From assembly GCA_030619925.1 (NCBI GenBank), contig JAUXAL010000010.1:1-64000 (forward strand): DNA of 64,000 bases, in the 5' to 3' direction. Numbering within the stretch: the stretch's first letter is position 1; the number at the start of each line of letters is the position of its first letter. The notes beneath the pieces were generated by a model. The model was not told where the DNA came from. It made no database searches and saw only the letters and a program-made list of their open reading frames with translations. The DNA comes from Phycisphaerae bacterium. GTDB lineage: Bacteria > Planctomycetota > Phycisphaerae > Sedimentisphaerales > Anaerobacaceae. Below, piece by piece: positions 1 to 8,694 of this stretch. Position numbers and translations under genes: made by a program.

Positions 1-9
1 CTTTGTCAT
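1..9 (-). CDS. Start of a truncated gene leaving the window
   Basis: Only the first three codons (Met-Thr-Lys) are inside the window. The start is chosen because ATG at 9-7 lies six bases behind a strong ribosome binding site (AAAGGAG, read on the minus strand at 16-22), and a good promoter lies just upstream at 46-73. The product cannot be judged. Confidence 0.5.
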
Positions 10-45
10 TCTCTTCTCCTTTCTTTTCTCTCTTTCTGCCTATAT

Positions 46-73
46 AATATACCATTTGTCTACCATTTGTCAA
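46..73 (-). promoter_or_regulatory. Sigma-70-type promoter with a direct-repeat operator candidate
   Basis: Read on the minus strand, a perfect -35 box TTGACA (68-73) is followed after 16 bases by TATATT (46-51). The predicted transcript would start about 30 bases before the ATG at 9. A 10-base direct repeat GACAAATGGT (62-71 and 51-60) has an 11-base period and fills the spacer, overlapping both boxes. That placement suits a repressor or activator site on one face of the helix. The promoter is seen in the sequence; the operator is inferred. Confidence 0.55.
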
Positions 74-393
74 GTCTTTTTTAAAGAAATATCCATTATT
101 TTTCAACTTTTTTCGATATTTTTGCAATTTCCTTAGTTTTCCCTTATTTTAAGCAGTTTGGAAAATTTAGGCCCTCAAATTTCGCTTTTAAGCCCCCTCT
201 TTTGCCCCTACATGGCCAATCATACCAGCATCCTCCAAATAATCCCGTAGGGGACTTCCTGGTGCGTCTTCGAAAATCGCCGAAATCTTTATATTTAAAG
301 CGTTACATTGATTTTCGGCAGAAATAACTTCAAAAATCGCTAATTATTTAACTGGGATATCCAGAAGATCCTTGATTTTTTAGCAGAATAAAT

Positions 394-427
394 AAAAAAA
401 ACTACCAGGATGCTTAAATCCCGGTAG
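394..427 (-). terminator. Rho-independent terminator (distal of two)
   Basis: On the minus strand a 10-bp stem, CTACCGGGAT pairing with ATCCTGGTAG (one G-U), is followed directly by a run of eight T. It lies behind the stronger terminator at 549-580 and probably backs up the end of the pilin operon. Confidence 0.7.
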
Positions 428-548
428 CTTTCCGGTGAATTAATAGAGAATTGTTAGAAAGGATGTCCGAAATCCCTCTTTTTTCTAGACGAAAAAAGGT
501 CCCACCCTTAAAAAAGAGATTTTGGTGCGCCTATTTTTTTTGAAGAAA

Positions 549-580
549 TAAAAAAACCCCTGCGTCCTCGACCGCAAGGG
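549..580 (-). terminator. Rho-independent terminator of the pilin operon
   Basis: On the minus strand CCCTTGCG pairs with CGCAGGGG across an 8-base loop and is followed by seven T. It lies about 48 bases after the stop of the last operon gene (628-810), so it should end the gspE-gspF-pilin transcript. Confidence 0.8.
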
Positions 581-627
581 CAATGTTATGGTTAAGTGTA
601 GTAAGGATAATTAAATAATGTAAATAA

Positions 628-810
628 TTATTTTTCTGATATCTGTTTTTGCAAGTTGTAAATTAATTCAGAAGTAACTACTCCTCTAATTGCTAAATCG
701 TTAATTAAATCCATGTTCATTTGCCACCTACTATAGAAAGTAACAATCGCTATGCTCTGGAGCAAAACTATTATTATTAGAACAACTAAGATTTTCTTTA
801 TTCTATCCAT
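628..810 (-). CDS. Small single-pass membrane protein at the end of the pilin operon
   Basis: The 60-residue product begins MDRIKKILVV, has one hydrophobic segment at about residues 7-24, and ends with a short polar tail (IYNLQKQISEK). ATG 810 is chosen over an upstream in-frame start because it sits one base after the stop of the preceding pilin gene and has the binding site AGGAGA at the right distance. The hydrophobic N-terminus lacks the GFTLIE prepilin cleavage motif, so it is not an obvious pseudopilin. I do not recognise the family. Its place as last gene suggests an accessory role in the secretion or pilus machine. Confidence 0.6.
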   Translation of the reverse strand: MDRIKKILVVLIIIVLLQSIAIVTFYSRWQMNMDLINDLAIRGVVTSELIYNLQKQISEK

Positions 811-811
811 T

Positions 812-1207
812 TTATCTCCTTGCGGTGAGTATATCTGAAAGTAGGCCATCGGCTCCATATCCTCGAATGGAAAAAACTCCGCCTGATAGGGTAATTTGAA
901 TTTCACCAGATGCATCGGCAGTTTCTGGAAACCATGTATCTACATTCATTTCGACACCCGTAAATGGATCGTGTAAATTTGATGTTATTGCTAAAGCTAC
1001 AGCTTTATCTCGTTCAATCATTCCGTCTGCAAGTTCTGACTGGATTAACGTCTGGACTGTTCCAACATTTGCTTTGACTACTGCTTCCTTAGCTTTAGCT
1101 TGTTGACCAGAATAAACCCTTAATCCCAGTAATGCTAAAACTCCAATGATTGCTACTACCACCATCAGCTCGATTAATGTAAAACCGCCTTTTGTTTTAC
1201 TTTCCAT
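812..1207 (-). CDS. Type II secretion/type IV pilin-like prepilin
   Basis: The 131-residue product has a short basic leader (MESKTKGG), then FTLIELMVVVAIIGVLALLG, the canonical class III prepilin signal. A PilD-type peptidase would cut after the second Gly. The hydrophobic helix is followed by a polar domain of about 100 residues. I place the start at ATG 1207; a TTG two codons upstream is the alternative. The gene lies 38 bases after the other pilin and is followed directly by the small membrane protein at 810. The family builds the pseudopilus or pilus fibre at the inner membrane. It lacks recognisable GspG calcium-site residues, so major or minor status cannot be assigned. Confidence 0.85.
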   Translation of the reverse strand: MESKTKGGFTLIELMVVVAIIGVLALLGLRVYSGQQAKAKEAVVKANVGTVQTLIQSELADGMIERDKAVALAITSNLHDPFTGVEMNVDTWFPETADASGEIQITLSGGVFSIRGYGADGLLSDILTARR

Positions 1208-1244
1208 TTTCAACTTTTCTCAAAATGTTTTGAAATTACCTTAC

Positions 1245-1757
1245 TTATCGCCACCACCACCATGGCCGCCTGCGGCGAGGCCTGGGGGCGCCGCCATTGG
1301 GGTCAGCATCACCGCCGACGGCGGCGGCAGCACCGCCGGTAGTTACCGTCCAGGAGCCGTCTGCAGCCAGTATTCCAACTCCGAACGGTCCTTTAGGGTG
1401 TGTAGAATTAACCGTAATGACACAGGTGCCATCCACACCGTTGACATCCGATATCGTATAATCGACCTGGTTGAAATAAGAGCCGTTGAGGGATGTGTCG
1501 GTGAAGCCTAACAATAATGCAAGCAAGCCGTTTCCAAGCGAATCTTCTATTAAAACGTAGTCTGTGTAATTTGGGTCCATTGTGGTAACAAGGGAACGGA
1601 CGGTTGTTTTGATGGTTCCGGCCGCGGCCCTGGCTTCCGACCATTTCGCCGAATCAATTCGGCCGCGCATAAGCGGAACTGCCACCGCAGCTAAGATGCC
1701 AATGATGAAAATAACCACCATCAGCTCACTTAGTGTAAAGCCTTTTCTGTGCTTCAT
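1245..1757 (-). CDS. Prepilin-like protein with a probable frameshift at its 3' end
   Basis: The N-terminus [26 protein letters not shown] is a prepilin signal and transmembrane helix, with Ser in the usual Ile position of FTLIE. The body (about residues 30-145) reads as a normal pilin head. The annotated frame then ends in an implausible Arg/Pro/Trp tail ([11 protein letters not shown]). Removing one base from the C5 run (G5 on the plus strand at 1284-1288) converts this tail to [13 protein letters not shown] followed by TAA at 1243-1241. The shifted tail looks far more natural, so a sequencing error or a real -1 event is likely. The gene belongs to the gspE-gspF-pilin operon. Confidence 0.8.
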   Translation of the reverse strand: MKHRKGFTLSELMVVIFIIGILAAVAVPLMRGRIDSAKWSEARAAAGTIKTTVRSLVTTMDPNYTDYVLIEDSLGNGLLALLLGFTDTSLNGSYFNQVDYTISDVNGVDGTCVITVNSTHPKGPFGVGILAADGSWTVTTGGAAAAVGGDADPNGGAPRPRRRRPWWWWR

Positions 1758-1908
1758 ACGTTTTAACTTCTTCCAAAAATGTTTTAAGGCCGCATCCCTT
1801 ACACTTCACTACAATCAGCAAAATCAATAAGCGGCTGTAACCAAAACCAAGAACTAAAACCGAAAACGTCCCTCGTCACTCGTCCCTCGTCACTCGTCGG
1901 ACGCCGGG

Positions 1909-3120
1909 CTATCCTGCTACGTTCGACATTGTAAAAATCGGCATATACAGTGCAAGAACTACCGCCAACACAATCGCGCCAACCGTTACAATCATTATCG
2001 GCTCAAGAAGACTCAACATGGTGGTTATCGTAGAATCGACCTTTCGTTCGTAATGGTTGCTGGTTTTTTCGAGCACTGTGGGCAGTGAGCCGCTTTCTTC
2101 ACCGACCTGCATCATCTTAACGACCATATTAGGGAAAAAGCCGGCTGTGGCCATACTCAAAGAGATGTTTGAGCCGTCGACAATATTCTTTCTGGTTTCC
2201 ATTACGGCCGACTTTATAATATCATTACCGGTCATTCCGGTGAGAATATCAAGGGCGTCAAGCACCGAAACGCCCGCAGCAAGCAAAGTTGACATCGTCC
2301 TGCAAAACATTGCAACGAAGGCCTGGTTGATTACCTTGCCAAACAAAGGCGCGACCAGGACGATTCTGCTGAATAAACAATGGCCTTTTTTGGTTTTGGA
2401 GATAAGAACCGCAGAAACTATCAGAAGAAGAACAAAACCTATGATGAAGTGAAGATTGTAGCGGAGTATATCGTAAAACCCCATAAATCCCCTGGTTAAA
2501 GCAGGCAGCTCGCCGCCGAGCTGGTCAAATATAGTGCGGAATCGCGGAATAATAAAAGCCATTATGAATACGACTATCAGAACAATAAATGTGAATACAA
2601 AGATGGGATAAGCCATTGCACCTTTAACCTTTTTGGCCAATTTATCGCGACTGTCAAAATGGTCTGCCAGCTTGTTCATCGCTTCTGCGAGATTACCACT
2701 GGTTTCACCGGCCAAGATTATTGCACAGGAGAGTCGGTTGAAAACCTTTGGAAACTCCGCAATACTTTCCGAGAAAGACTGACCTTTCTTGACTTTCTCC
2801 GAGAGCTGCTGGAGAACCTGCTGAAGCCGTGAATTTTCTATGTCTTCGGCAATGGTGTCGAAGGCTGTGGTAATGGGAATTCCTCCATCGAGCATTGTAG
2901 CCAACTGCCAACAAAATGCTGCCAGATCTGCTGATTTGATGCGTTTTTGGTGAATTGTTCGCCAGCTTTGCGCGGTGTGCCCTGATATTTCGTTGATAGA
3001 GATAGGTGTGAACCCCTGCTCACGAAGCCAGTTAAGTACGTCATTTGAGGAAACCGCCTGTGTAAGGCCTTTCCTCCGTCCCCCCGCCACATCCCGAGCG
3101 ATATACCTGTAGATTTTCAT
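1909..3120 (-). CDS. gspF: Type II secretion/type IV pilus inner-membrane platform protein (GspF/PilC family)
   Basis: The 403-residue protein has the expected GspF layout. An N-terminal stretch (MKIYRYIARDVAGGRRKG) resembles the family start. Two homologous cytoplasmic four-helix domains follow, one near 70-190 (AAFCWQLATMLDGGIPI...GETSGNLAEAM) and one near 270-390 (VAMFCRTMSTLLAAGVSVLDAL...VGEESGSLP). Hydrophobic segments lie near 170-195, 220-245 and at the C-terminus. The protein is the inner-membrane platform that couples the GspE/PilB ATPase to pseudopilin assembly. The gene sits between gspE (gap of 64 bases, containing a short imperfect repeat) and the pilin genes. Confidence 0.92.
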   Translation of the reverse strand: MKIYRYIARDVAGGRRKGLTQAVSSNDVLNWLREQGFTPISINEISGHTAQSWRTIHQKRIKSADLAAFCWQLATMLDGGIPITTAFDTIAEDIENSRLQQVLQQLSEKVKKGQSFSESIAEFPKVFNRLSCAIILAGETSGNLAEAMNKLADHFDSRDKLAKKVKGAMAYPIFVFTFIVLIVVFIMAFIIPRFRTIFDQLGGELPALTRGFMGFYDILRYNLHFIIGFVLLLIVSAVLISKTKKGHCLFSRIVLVAPLFGKVINQAFVAMFCRTMSTLLAAGVSVLDALDILTGMTGNDIIKSAVMETRKNIVDGSNISLSMATAGFFPNMVVKMMQVGEESGSLPTVLEKTSNHYERKVDSTITTMLSLLEPIMIVTVGAIVLAVVLALYMPIFTMSNVAG

Positions 3121-3184
3121 TTACCGAACCCTGTTAAGTTCGTTGTTCGTTGTCTATGAACAATGAACCCATAACTACGAACTG

Positions 3185-4951
3185 TTAAACCTTTCCTGTA
3201 AAAGCTGCACTAATGATCTCTTCGGCGGTCGTTAAACCCTGCAACATCTTATTTACGCCACTTTCAAGTAAGTCACCATATCCTTTTTGACGTGCTGCTG
3301 CTTTTATCTTAACCTCGCTGTCACCGGCAATTATCTTTTCGGCTATATCGTTATCCACAACTAAGAACTCAAATATGGGTATCCGGTCCAAATAACCTGT
3401 CCCTCCGCAGACTGTGCAGCCTCGGCCGTGATAAAAGACAGCGTCCTTAGCCTGCTCGTGGTCGATCCTCAAACGCTTTAAGACTTCCTCACTTAAGGTT
3501 ACAGGCTCCCTGCAGTGGCTGCAGATTTTTCTGACCAGTCGCTGAGCAATGACTAAATTCAGCGTGGAGGCCAGCAGATATCGCTCAACTCCCATATAGG
3601 CCAACCTGCTTATCGCGCTGGGCGCATCGTTGGTATGGAACGTGCTCAAGACCAGATGGCCGGTCAAGGATGCTTTTATTGCAATTTCGACCGTTTCCTT
3701 GTCTCGAATTTCACCTATCAGAATTATGTCCGGGTCCTGTCTTAAAATTGCCCGCAAGCACACTGCAAAGCCGAGGTCAATTTCCGGCTTGACCTGAATC
3801 TGGTTAATCCCGGCAAGACGGTATTCGACAGGGTCCTCGACCGTTGTAATATTTTTCGCCGGGTCCTTTAGGTAACGTAGCGCTGAGTATAACGTGGTAC
3901 TTTTACCACTGCCGGTCGGCCCTGTGACAACTATTATGCCATGCGGCCGCGACAACACGGACTTAAACTCTTCAAGAGCTTCAGGTTCAAACCCAAGTTG
4001 GTCCAGCTCGTGGTTTACCGCTGCTGCATCCAGGATTCGCATCACAACTTTTTCGCCATATATTACTGGAATTACCGATACGCGGACGTCTATATCTCTA
4101 CCGGAGATATCCATTTTGAATCGACCGTCCTGGGGCAATCTGCGCTCGGCAATATTCATTCCTGCGAGAATCTTAATTCTGGCAACTACCGCGGCCCTCA
4201 TTTTTCTGGGCGGCGGAACCATATCCCGAAGCATGCCATCAATTCGCATGCGAACCACCGTTGAATGTTCCTGCGGCTCGATATGAATGTCACTTGCTCT
4301 GCTTTTTACCGCCTGGCTCAGGAGCAAGTCAACAAACCGAACCACAGGTGCCTTGTTTGCATCTGCTGCGCTGCCGGCATCTGTCTCGGCGACATCTTCT
4401 AATAGTGCATCTTGGGCGTGTTCCTCTTCTTCACCAACTTCGAGCTCTACCAGGTCGCGAAGCTGCTGTTCTTCGATATCCGAACCGTGATAAATCAACT
4501 CTATCGCCCGGCAAATCTCCCGCGGCGAACTAATCGCCGGCTTAATCTGACGCTTCATTTTCAGTGTGACTGTATCTATCGCGATAACATTGAGCGGATC
4601 AGCCATTGCAATGACAAGTTTGTTGTCCACCTCGCCGACAATCACAAGGCAGAATCGCTTGGCGATGCTCTCAGGCAAGGTTCGAGCGATATTCACATCT
4701 ACCTTGTCGATATCATCGAAACGAATGTATTCCAGCGAGAGATGCTCAGCCAGGGTGCGCGTAACCTCCTCATTATTCAGCATCTCAAGTCGAAGCAATA
4801 TCTCACCGAGCCGGCCACCTTGCTCACGCTGCTCGTTCAGCACTTTGGCCAAATCTCCGCGGCTTAACAGGCCTTTGGAAACAAGCAGTTCGCCGAAAGG
4901 AAGATTGGCTCCTGTTTTAGGGATGTTGAAGATATTTTGGGTAGAGCCCAT
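3185..4951 (-). CDS. gspE: Type II secretion/type IV pilus assembly ATPase (GspE/PilB family)
   Basis: The 588-residue hexameric secretion ATPase powers pseudopilus extension. Residues 15-75 form a MshEN-like domain (second motif RLGEILLRLE), a fold known to bind cyclic di-GMP in relatives. The catalytic core carries Walker A GPTGSGKST, an Asp/His box region and Walker B (IILIGEIRDKET). A four-cysteine zinc site (CSHC...CTVC) follows, as is usual for GspE/PilB. I chose ATG 4951 over the longer frame to 5104 because the extra 51 residues are unlike the family and GGAGG lies about 13 bases upstream. It is the first gene of the operon running to 628. Confidence 0.92.
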   Translation of the reverse strand: MGSTQNIFNIPKTGANLPFGELLVSKGLLSRGDLAKVLNEQREQGGRLGEILLRLEMLNNEEVTRTLAEHLSLEYIRFDDIDKVDVNIARTLPESIAKRFCLVIVGEVDNKLVIAMADPLNVIAIDTVTLKMKRQIKPAISSPREICRAIELIYHGSDIEEQQLRDLVELEVGEEEEHAQDALLEDVAETDAGSAADANKAPVVRFVDLLLSQAVKSRASDIHIEPQEHSTVVRMRIDGMLRDMVPPPRKMRAAVVARIKILAGMNIAERRLPQDGRFKMDISGRDIDVRVSVIPVIYGEKVVMRILDAAAVNHELDQLGFEPEALEEFKSVLSRPHGIIVVTGPTGSGKSTTLYSALRYLKDPAKNITTVEDPVEYRLAGINQIQVKPEIDLGFAVCLRAILRQDPDIILIGEIRDKETVEIAIKASLTGHLVLSTFHTNDAPSAISRLAYMGVERYLLASTLNLVIAQRLVRKICSHCREPVTLSEEVLKRLRIDHEQAKDAVFYHGRGCTVCGGTGYLDRIPIFEFLVVDNDIAEKIIAGDSEVKIKAAARQKGYGDLLESGVNKMLQGLTTAEEIISAAFTGKV

Positions 4952-5104
4952 TCGATTACCGTTACCTCCACCTAAATACTTCTGCTTATCAGCTTGCAAT
5001 CTCCATAAACCGCAAACAACAACGCTATTCGCCGGGACGAACTCCGCCCGGCTTAATAAGGGCAGGAATCTCGAAAATGTGGTTAGGGAGCCCACCCTCT
5101 CCAA

Positions 5105-5905
5105 GTCATATCACTTAATAAATCACCTTTTTATTTAAAATATAAAACAAAAACCACCTAAAACAAAAAAATGGTTTGTTTTGGTTTATTGGCAATAGCA
5201 AATGCTCAAACTGATACATTTTCTCGGACAACCGGCGGCAATAATTCACTTAAATCTTATAAATCAACGATACTAAGAAGTCGAACTACGTTGCATTGTA
5301 AAACAGGATGTCTCCAACTTTGAAATACGATATAACTTCTCGTCTATAAACGGTTTAAGGCAAAAATCGGTCATAAAAAACGCCCAGTTTGAGCAAATCC
5401 CGCCGGGAAAAAATGCTGCTTTCATAAAGCTGGGGACACTATTTATTTAGGACGGTTTGATAATTTAATCCCAAAACGGGTGCCGCTGATTATGGTGACC
5501 TTGCTTTTATCGGAGACAAAATTCCTATTCTTTGACTCTGATACAACCCATACTACCGTTAAAATTGTACACAGAGGTATAACTGCTTGCGTTGTTAAGA
5601 CCTCTGTCTTCGTAAATTTAGTTATACAAGAACGAAAGACGCAAAAAGGTTATTTTCAACACCCCCAAAGAAGTCTGTACTACTCTGCGAAGCACAAGCC
5701 GGTGGCACGCAGTGTTGCTTTGATAACGCAAACCCCGTTAGAGACTCCCTTGGGGACACCTTACGGCGCCGAAGGACCCTGGGCCCAAGGACAAAGTCTC
5801 TAACGGGGCAAAGCTCAATAAAATTATTGACTAAACGGCGAAAACCGTTAATACTGGTATCGGTTGGGCCCCATCCGGCAAAAAGAACGCAAAATGGGGA
5901 CCCTT
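5105..5905. other. Gene-free stretch upstream of the pilin operon and tRNA-Leu
   Basis: No convincing gene is seen. It contains a partial copy of the TACTCTGCGAAGCACAAG repeat (5680-5698), the long inverted repeat at 5733-5808 and a half-copy of the GCAAAATGGGGACCC hairpin repeat (5889-5903). The minus-strand promoter of gspE must lie here, but no box pair stands out in the AT-rich stretch near 5120-5170. Confidence 0.5.
5733..5808. repeat. Long inverted repeat with nested stem
   Basis: CCCCGTTAGAGACT (5733-5746) and its exact complement (5795-5808) form a perfect 14-bp stem. The 48-base interior contains a second pairing, CCTTGGG with CCCAAGG. The interior phrase CTTGGGGACACCTTACGG recurs with one change near 39570. 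It resembles a small non-autonomous element or a folded RNA; nothing else supports a function. Confidence 0.55.
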
Positions 5906-5990
5906 GCGGATGTGGCGGAATTGGCAGACGCGCAGGCTTCAGGTGCCTGTGTCCCTTAGGGACGTGGAGGTTCGACTCCTCTCATCCGCA
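5906..5990 (+). tRNA. tRNA-Leu (anticodon CAG)
   Basis: A complete class II cloverleaf is present. The acceptor stem pairs GCGGATG with CATCCGC, the D arm contains GGCAGACGC, and the anticodon stem CAGGC/GCCTG encloses TTCAGGT (anticodon CAG). A long variable arm (TGTCCCTTAGGGACG) and the T arm GGAGGTTCGACTCC follow. The discriminator is A and CCA is not encoded, so it must be added enzymatically. Confidence 0.95.
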
Positions 5991-6082
5991 TTGGACTAGT
6001 ATATCGTATCGCGCGTGGAAGCGGCGAATCATTCAACCGTTGAACTGGTAGACCTTACCCAACCAGCCTCTCAAGGCGCTAC

Positions 6083-6293
6083 CTAGTCGATAACGGGCGG
6101 CTCCTCTTCCTCCTCCTCGATGACCGGTTCGATCTTCCAGTAGTAAGTCGTACAGGGTTCAAGAGTTCCGGGATCATACCATCTCCATCTCGCTGGCTGT
6201 CATCTGCACGAGTCTGCCGCGGGCGAGCAGCGGCGGAGCGTTTCGAATAAGCTCCTGCAGGTCGTAGAAGAAAGATGTTTGAAGATGTTGCAT
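6083..6293 (-). pseudogene. Short ORF running into a broken copy of the neighbouring Fn3-type sequence
   Basis: ATG 6293 has an excellent binding site (AAAGGAGGT) and opens a 39-residue frame (MQHLQTSFFYDLQELIRNAP...) that stops at 6174. In another frame, directly behind, the DNA encodes YDPGTLEPCTTYYWKIEPVI, a Glu run and PPVID, then a stop at 6083. That is a near-copy of part of the adjacent protein (PGTLEPCYDYFWNIEPF plus Glu run). The segment looks like a duplicated, frameshifted piece of the neighbour joined to an unrelated start. A genuine 39-residue peptide remains possible because of the strong binding site. Confidence 0.5.
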
Positions 6294-6417
6294 GATAAAA
6301 CCTCCTTTGTTTTGGTTGTAAATGTCTTCCGTAACGGTACTTACACAATAACCAAAATGGAGGAGATTGCAAGAAAATAATGGTTGCAAATCATTATTTA
6401 ACATAGATTTACGTATT

Positions 6418-8694
6418 TTACTGAAAGTTTATTGTTATATAATATGAAATCCGACACTTGCTGTCTGCTTTACCGAGACATTTAACTATGACCGTGAGAC
6501 TGAATGGCCTATGCGGACGCCACGGATCCTCCTCATACAACTCAGTGGTGAATGTCGTGGAGGTTCCGGGGGGTATGGCAATGGTTGCCGTGCTTTGTCC
6601 TGTGGCCGCGTTTTGTCCTGTGTAGCTTTCTTCCACCAATGTGGCTTCGACGTCGCATTCGCTATGACCAAATTCGTTGGATGCGGATATCGTTATGTGG
6701 TAGACACCTTTTGCGCTCGCTCTATAGATTACATATTCCTTGCCGTCGCAATCTTTGTCTGGCTGGCTGTCGCTCTCGACAGTGACCACGTCATCGGCAC
6801 ACGGCCCCGTTCCCAGCGTGATATTGTCAAAGTACACGGTACCTGTGCCACCAAGCTGGGGATTGTCCCTGTCGCCAAAGCCAATAGCGATGCTGCTGAC
6901 ATCGGCCAGGTTCATGCCTTGATCTGCAAACTGTCTCGGGTCGATGCTCCATTCGGTCCAGGTATCTGTCTGTGCTGCGGCGGGATTATCGTGGACCACC
7001 ACCGCACTCATGCCGGTAGTATCCTCCACAGCCACATACATCGGCTCAGGAGCATTGGCCGGGTCGCCATATAACCACAGCGACAATGCCTTAACGCCAC
7101 ACCTGGCCCAATCCTGCGGGGTATCAAACGACCGTTCGGCCTCTGAATAAAAGGCTTTGCGAATGGACGGCTTGTTGGGATCCGGCGGCGGCTTGTTGGG
7201 ATCCGAGTTGGGATCCGGCGGCGGCTTGGGCCGCGACGGCGGGATTATATGGCTTTCGTTGTCATAAACAAATCTCATCGACTGCGTGCCTTCGTGAACG
7301 GTCACGGAATCGATGTACACCATCAAGCCGGTCATGTTGCCAATGTGATACAGGTTAAGCGGGTCAGTGTACCCGAGTCCATCAATCCACGTCTCGAATA
7401 TCCTGTTGCCCAAATCGTCGGTATATGACTCCATACCGTCCATAAAAAGATCGTCGGCGGTCTTAAAGCTCCAGATAGGGCCCTGCCACGTTGGGGGCGG
7501 TTTATTCGGTTCATTGACCCCCTCGATCTTCCAGTAGTAACTGGTGCCTGGATCGAGGGTTCCGGGATCATAGCTGTTGACATCCAGGCGCGCTCGGTAT
7601 ATGCCGGTCGTATCGGATGTATCGGCATTAGCAACAGCATAAAAATCGATCCCGAGGTACACATCGTGAAGGGCAGCCCAGCATCCCGGTGTCCAGCTAA
7701 GGATGACATTCGGGTCCACATGTATGGCGCCATTGACTGGATGGGGGTTCGTGGCTTTTCTCCCAGCCGTCTTGAAGCTCCAGACATCGCCTATATACAT
7801 ATCGGCATATATCCGGACCTCGCCTGTAGTAATGACCGAATCCACGAAAATGGGCGGCTCCTCCTCTTCCTCCTCCTCCTCCTCGATGAACGGTTCGATA
7901 TTCCAGAAGTAGTCGTAACAGGGTTCAAGAGTTCCGGGATCATAGGTTGTACCTAACTGGCTGCCTTTGAATGTGCCGCGTCTGCCATACTTCACATCAT
8001 CAAAATCTGTACCGAAGTACACATCGTATGAAACTGCTTCTTCTGATTTGGGCCAGCATAATTTCGCATCCAGGGGTACATCCACCGCACCGTCAGGCGG
8101 ATAAAAATCAAAAAGGGTGACCTCGAAAGCCGTTGAAAACACCTCCGCCAGACCGGTGTAAGCGCCGGTGACCTCTCCGGTCTCAAAGTTGATATCAGTT
8201 CCGACAAACCACCCGGGCATCAGCTCGTTATAGCCTTCAATAAACGCTAAAACTGTGCCCTCCGGAGGCGGCTCTGGCGCCACAGCCTGGTCAACCGCAA
8301 GCACAACTTTTTGTTGTCCATCAGGATCACGGATGAAGCCAACCTTCTTCGGTTTAACTATGTTCACATCAAAATATATCGTCGGAAATTCCTCGTAATT
8401 TCCTTTAGAATCATACCACCCCGCCGAGATTTCATACTTTGTAATCTTGAAGGGAGCATGGAAGATCCGGCGCATCCCTGGAGTGAAGACTATGTCATCA
8501 CTTGGATCATCTGGGGCCTTGATCACCTTTCTTTGCTTATTTGGATCTTCGCCGTACACGATGAGGTCAGTCAACCTAGTAGGAATGTTAGGATCCCCCG
8601 GATTCACGACTTGGATGCTATCGCCTTTGGCTGGGCCTGTCAGGACAGCTACAACACAAAGGCACACGCACAGAAATAATTTTACTTTAACCAT
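6418..8694 (-). CDS. Secreted multidomain protein with Fn3-like and jelly-roll-like modules
   Basis: The 758-residue protein starts with a Sec signal (MVKVKLFLCVCLCVVAVL...). An N-terminal domain of unknown type is followed by Ig/Fn3-like modules recognisable by DVYFGTDFDDV/DVYLGIDFYAV and PGTLDPGTSYYWKIEG. A run of nine Glu sits between modules. A jelly-roll-like module follows (DGMESYTDDLGNRIFETWIDGLG...YFDNITLG), interrupted by a Pro-rich linker of repeated PPPDPNK units. The same jelly-roll module is found in the proteins at 40892-43087 and 46497-50744. The role is probably cell-surface or extracellular carbohydrate binding, inferred from module type only. The start has a strong binding site (GAAGGAGAAAG). 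No membrane anchor or PEP-CTERM tail is seen. Confidence 0.75.
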   Translation of the reverse strand: MVKVKLFLCVCLCVVAVLTGPAKGDSIQVVNPGDPNIPTRLTDLIVYGEDPNKQRKVIKAPDDPSDDIVFTPGMRRIFHAPFKITKYEISAGWYDSKGNYEEFPTIYFDVNIVKPKKVGFIRDPDGQQKVVLAVDQAVAPEPPPEGTVLAFIEGYNELMPGWFVGTDINFETGEVTGAYTGLAEVFSTAFEVTLFDFYPPDGAVDVPLDAKLCWPKSEEAVSYDVYFGTDFDDVKYGRRGTFKGSQLGTTYDPGTLEPCYDYFWNIEPFIEEEEEEEEEPPIFVDSVITTGEVRIYADMYIGDVWSFKTAGRKATNPHPVNGAIHVDPNVILSWTPGCWAALHDVYLGIDFYAVANADTSDTTGIYRARLDVNSYDPGTLDPGTSYYWKIEGVNEPNKPPPTWQGPIWSFKTADDLFMDGMESYTDDLGNRIFETWIDGLGYTDPLNLYHIGNMTGLMVYIDSVTVHEGTQSMRFVYDNESHIIPPSRPKPPPDPNSDPNKPPPDPNKPSIRKAFYSEAERSFDTPQDWARCGVKALSLWLYGDPANAPEPMYVAVEDTTGMSAVVVHDNPAAAQTDTWTEWSIDPRQFADQGMNLADVSSIAIGFGDRDNPQLGGTGTVYFDNITLGTGPCADDVVTVESDSQPDKDCDGKEYVIYRASAKGVYHITISASNEFGHSECDVEATLVEESYTGQNAATGQSTATIAIPPGTSTTFTTELYEEDPWRPHRPFSLTVIVKCLGKADSKCRISYYITINFQ

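Noticed and set aside
3185..5104. GspE start at 5104
   Set aside because: The additional 51 residues have no family counterpart. ATG 4951 is preceded by GGAGG and followed directly by the MshEN-like domain.
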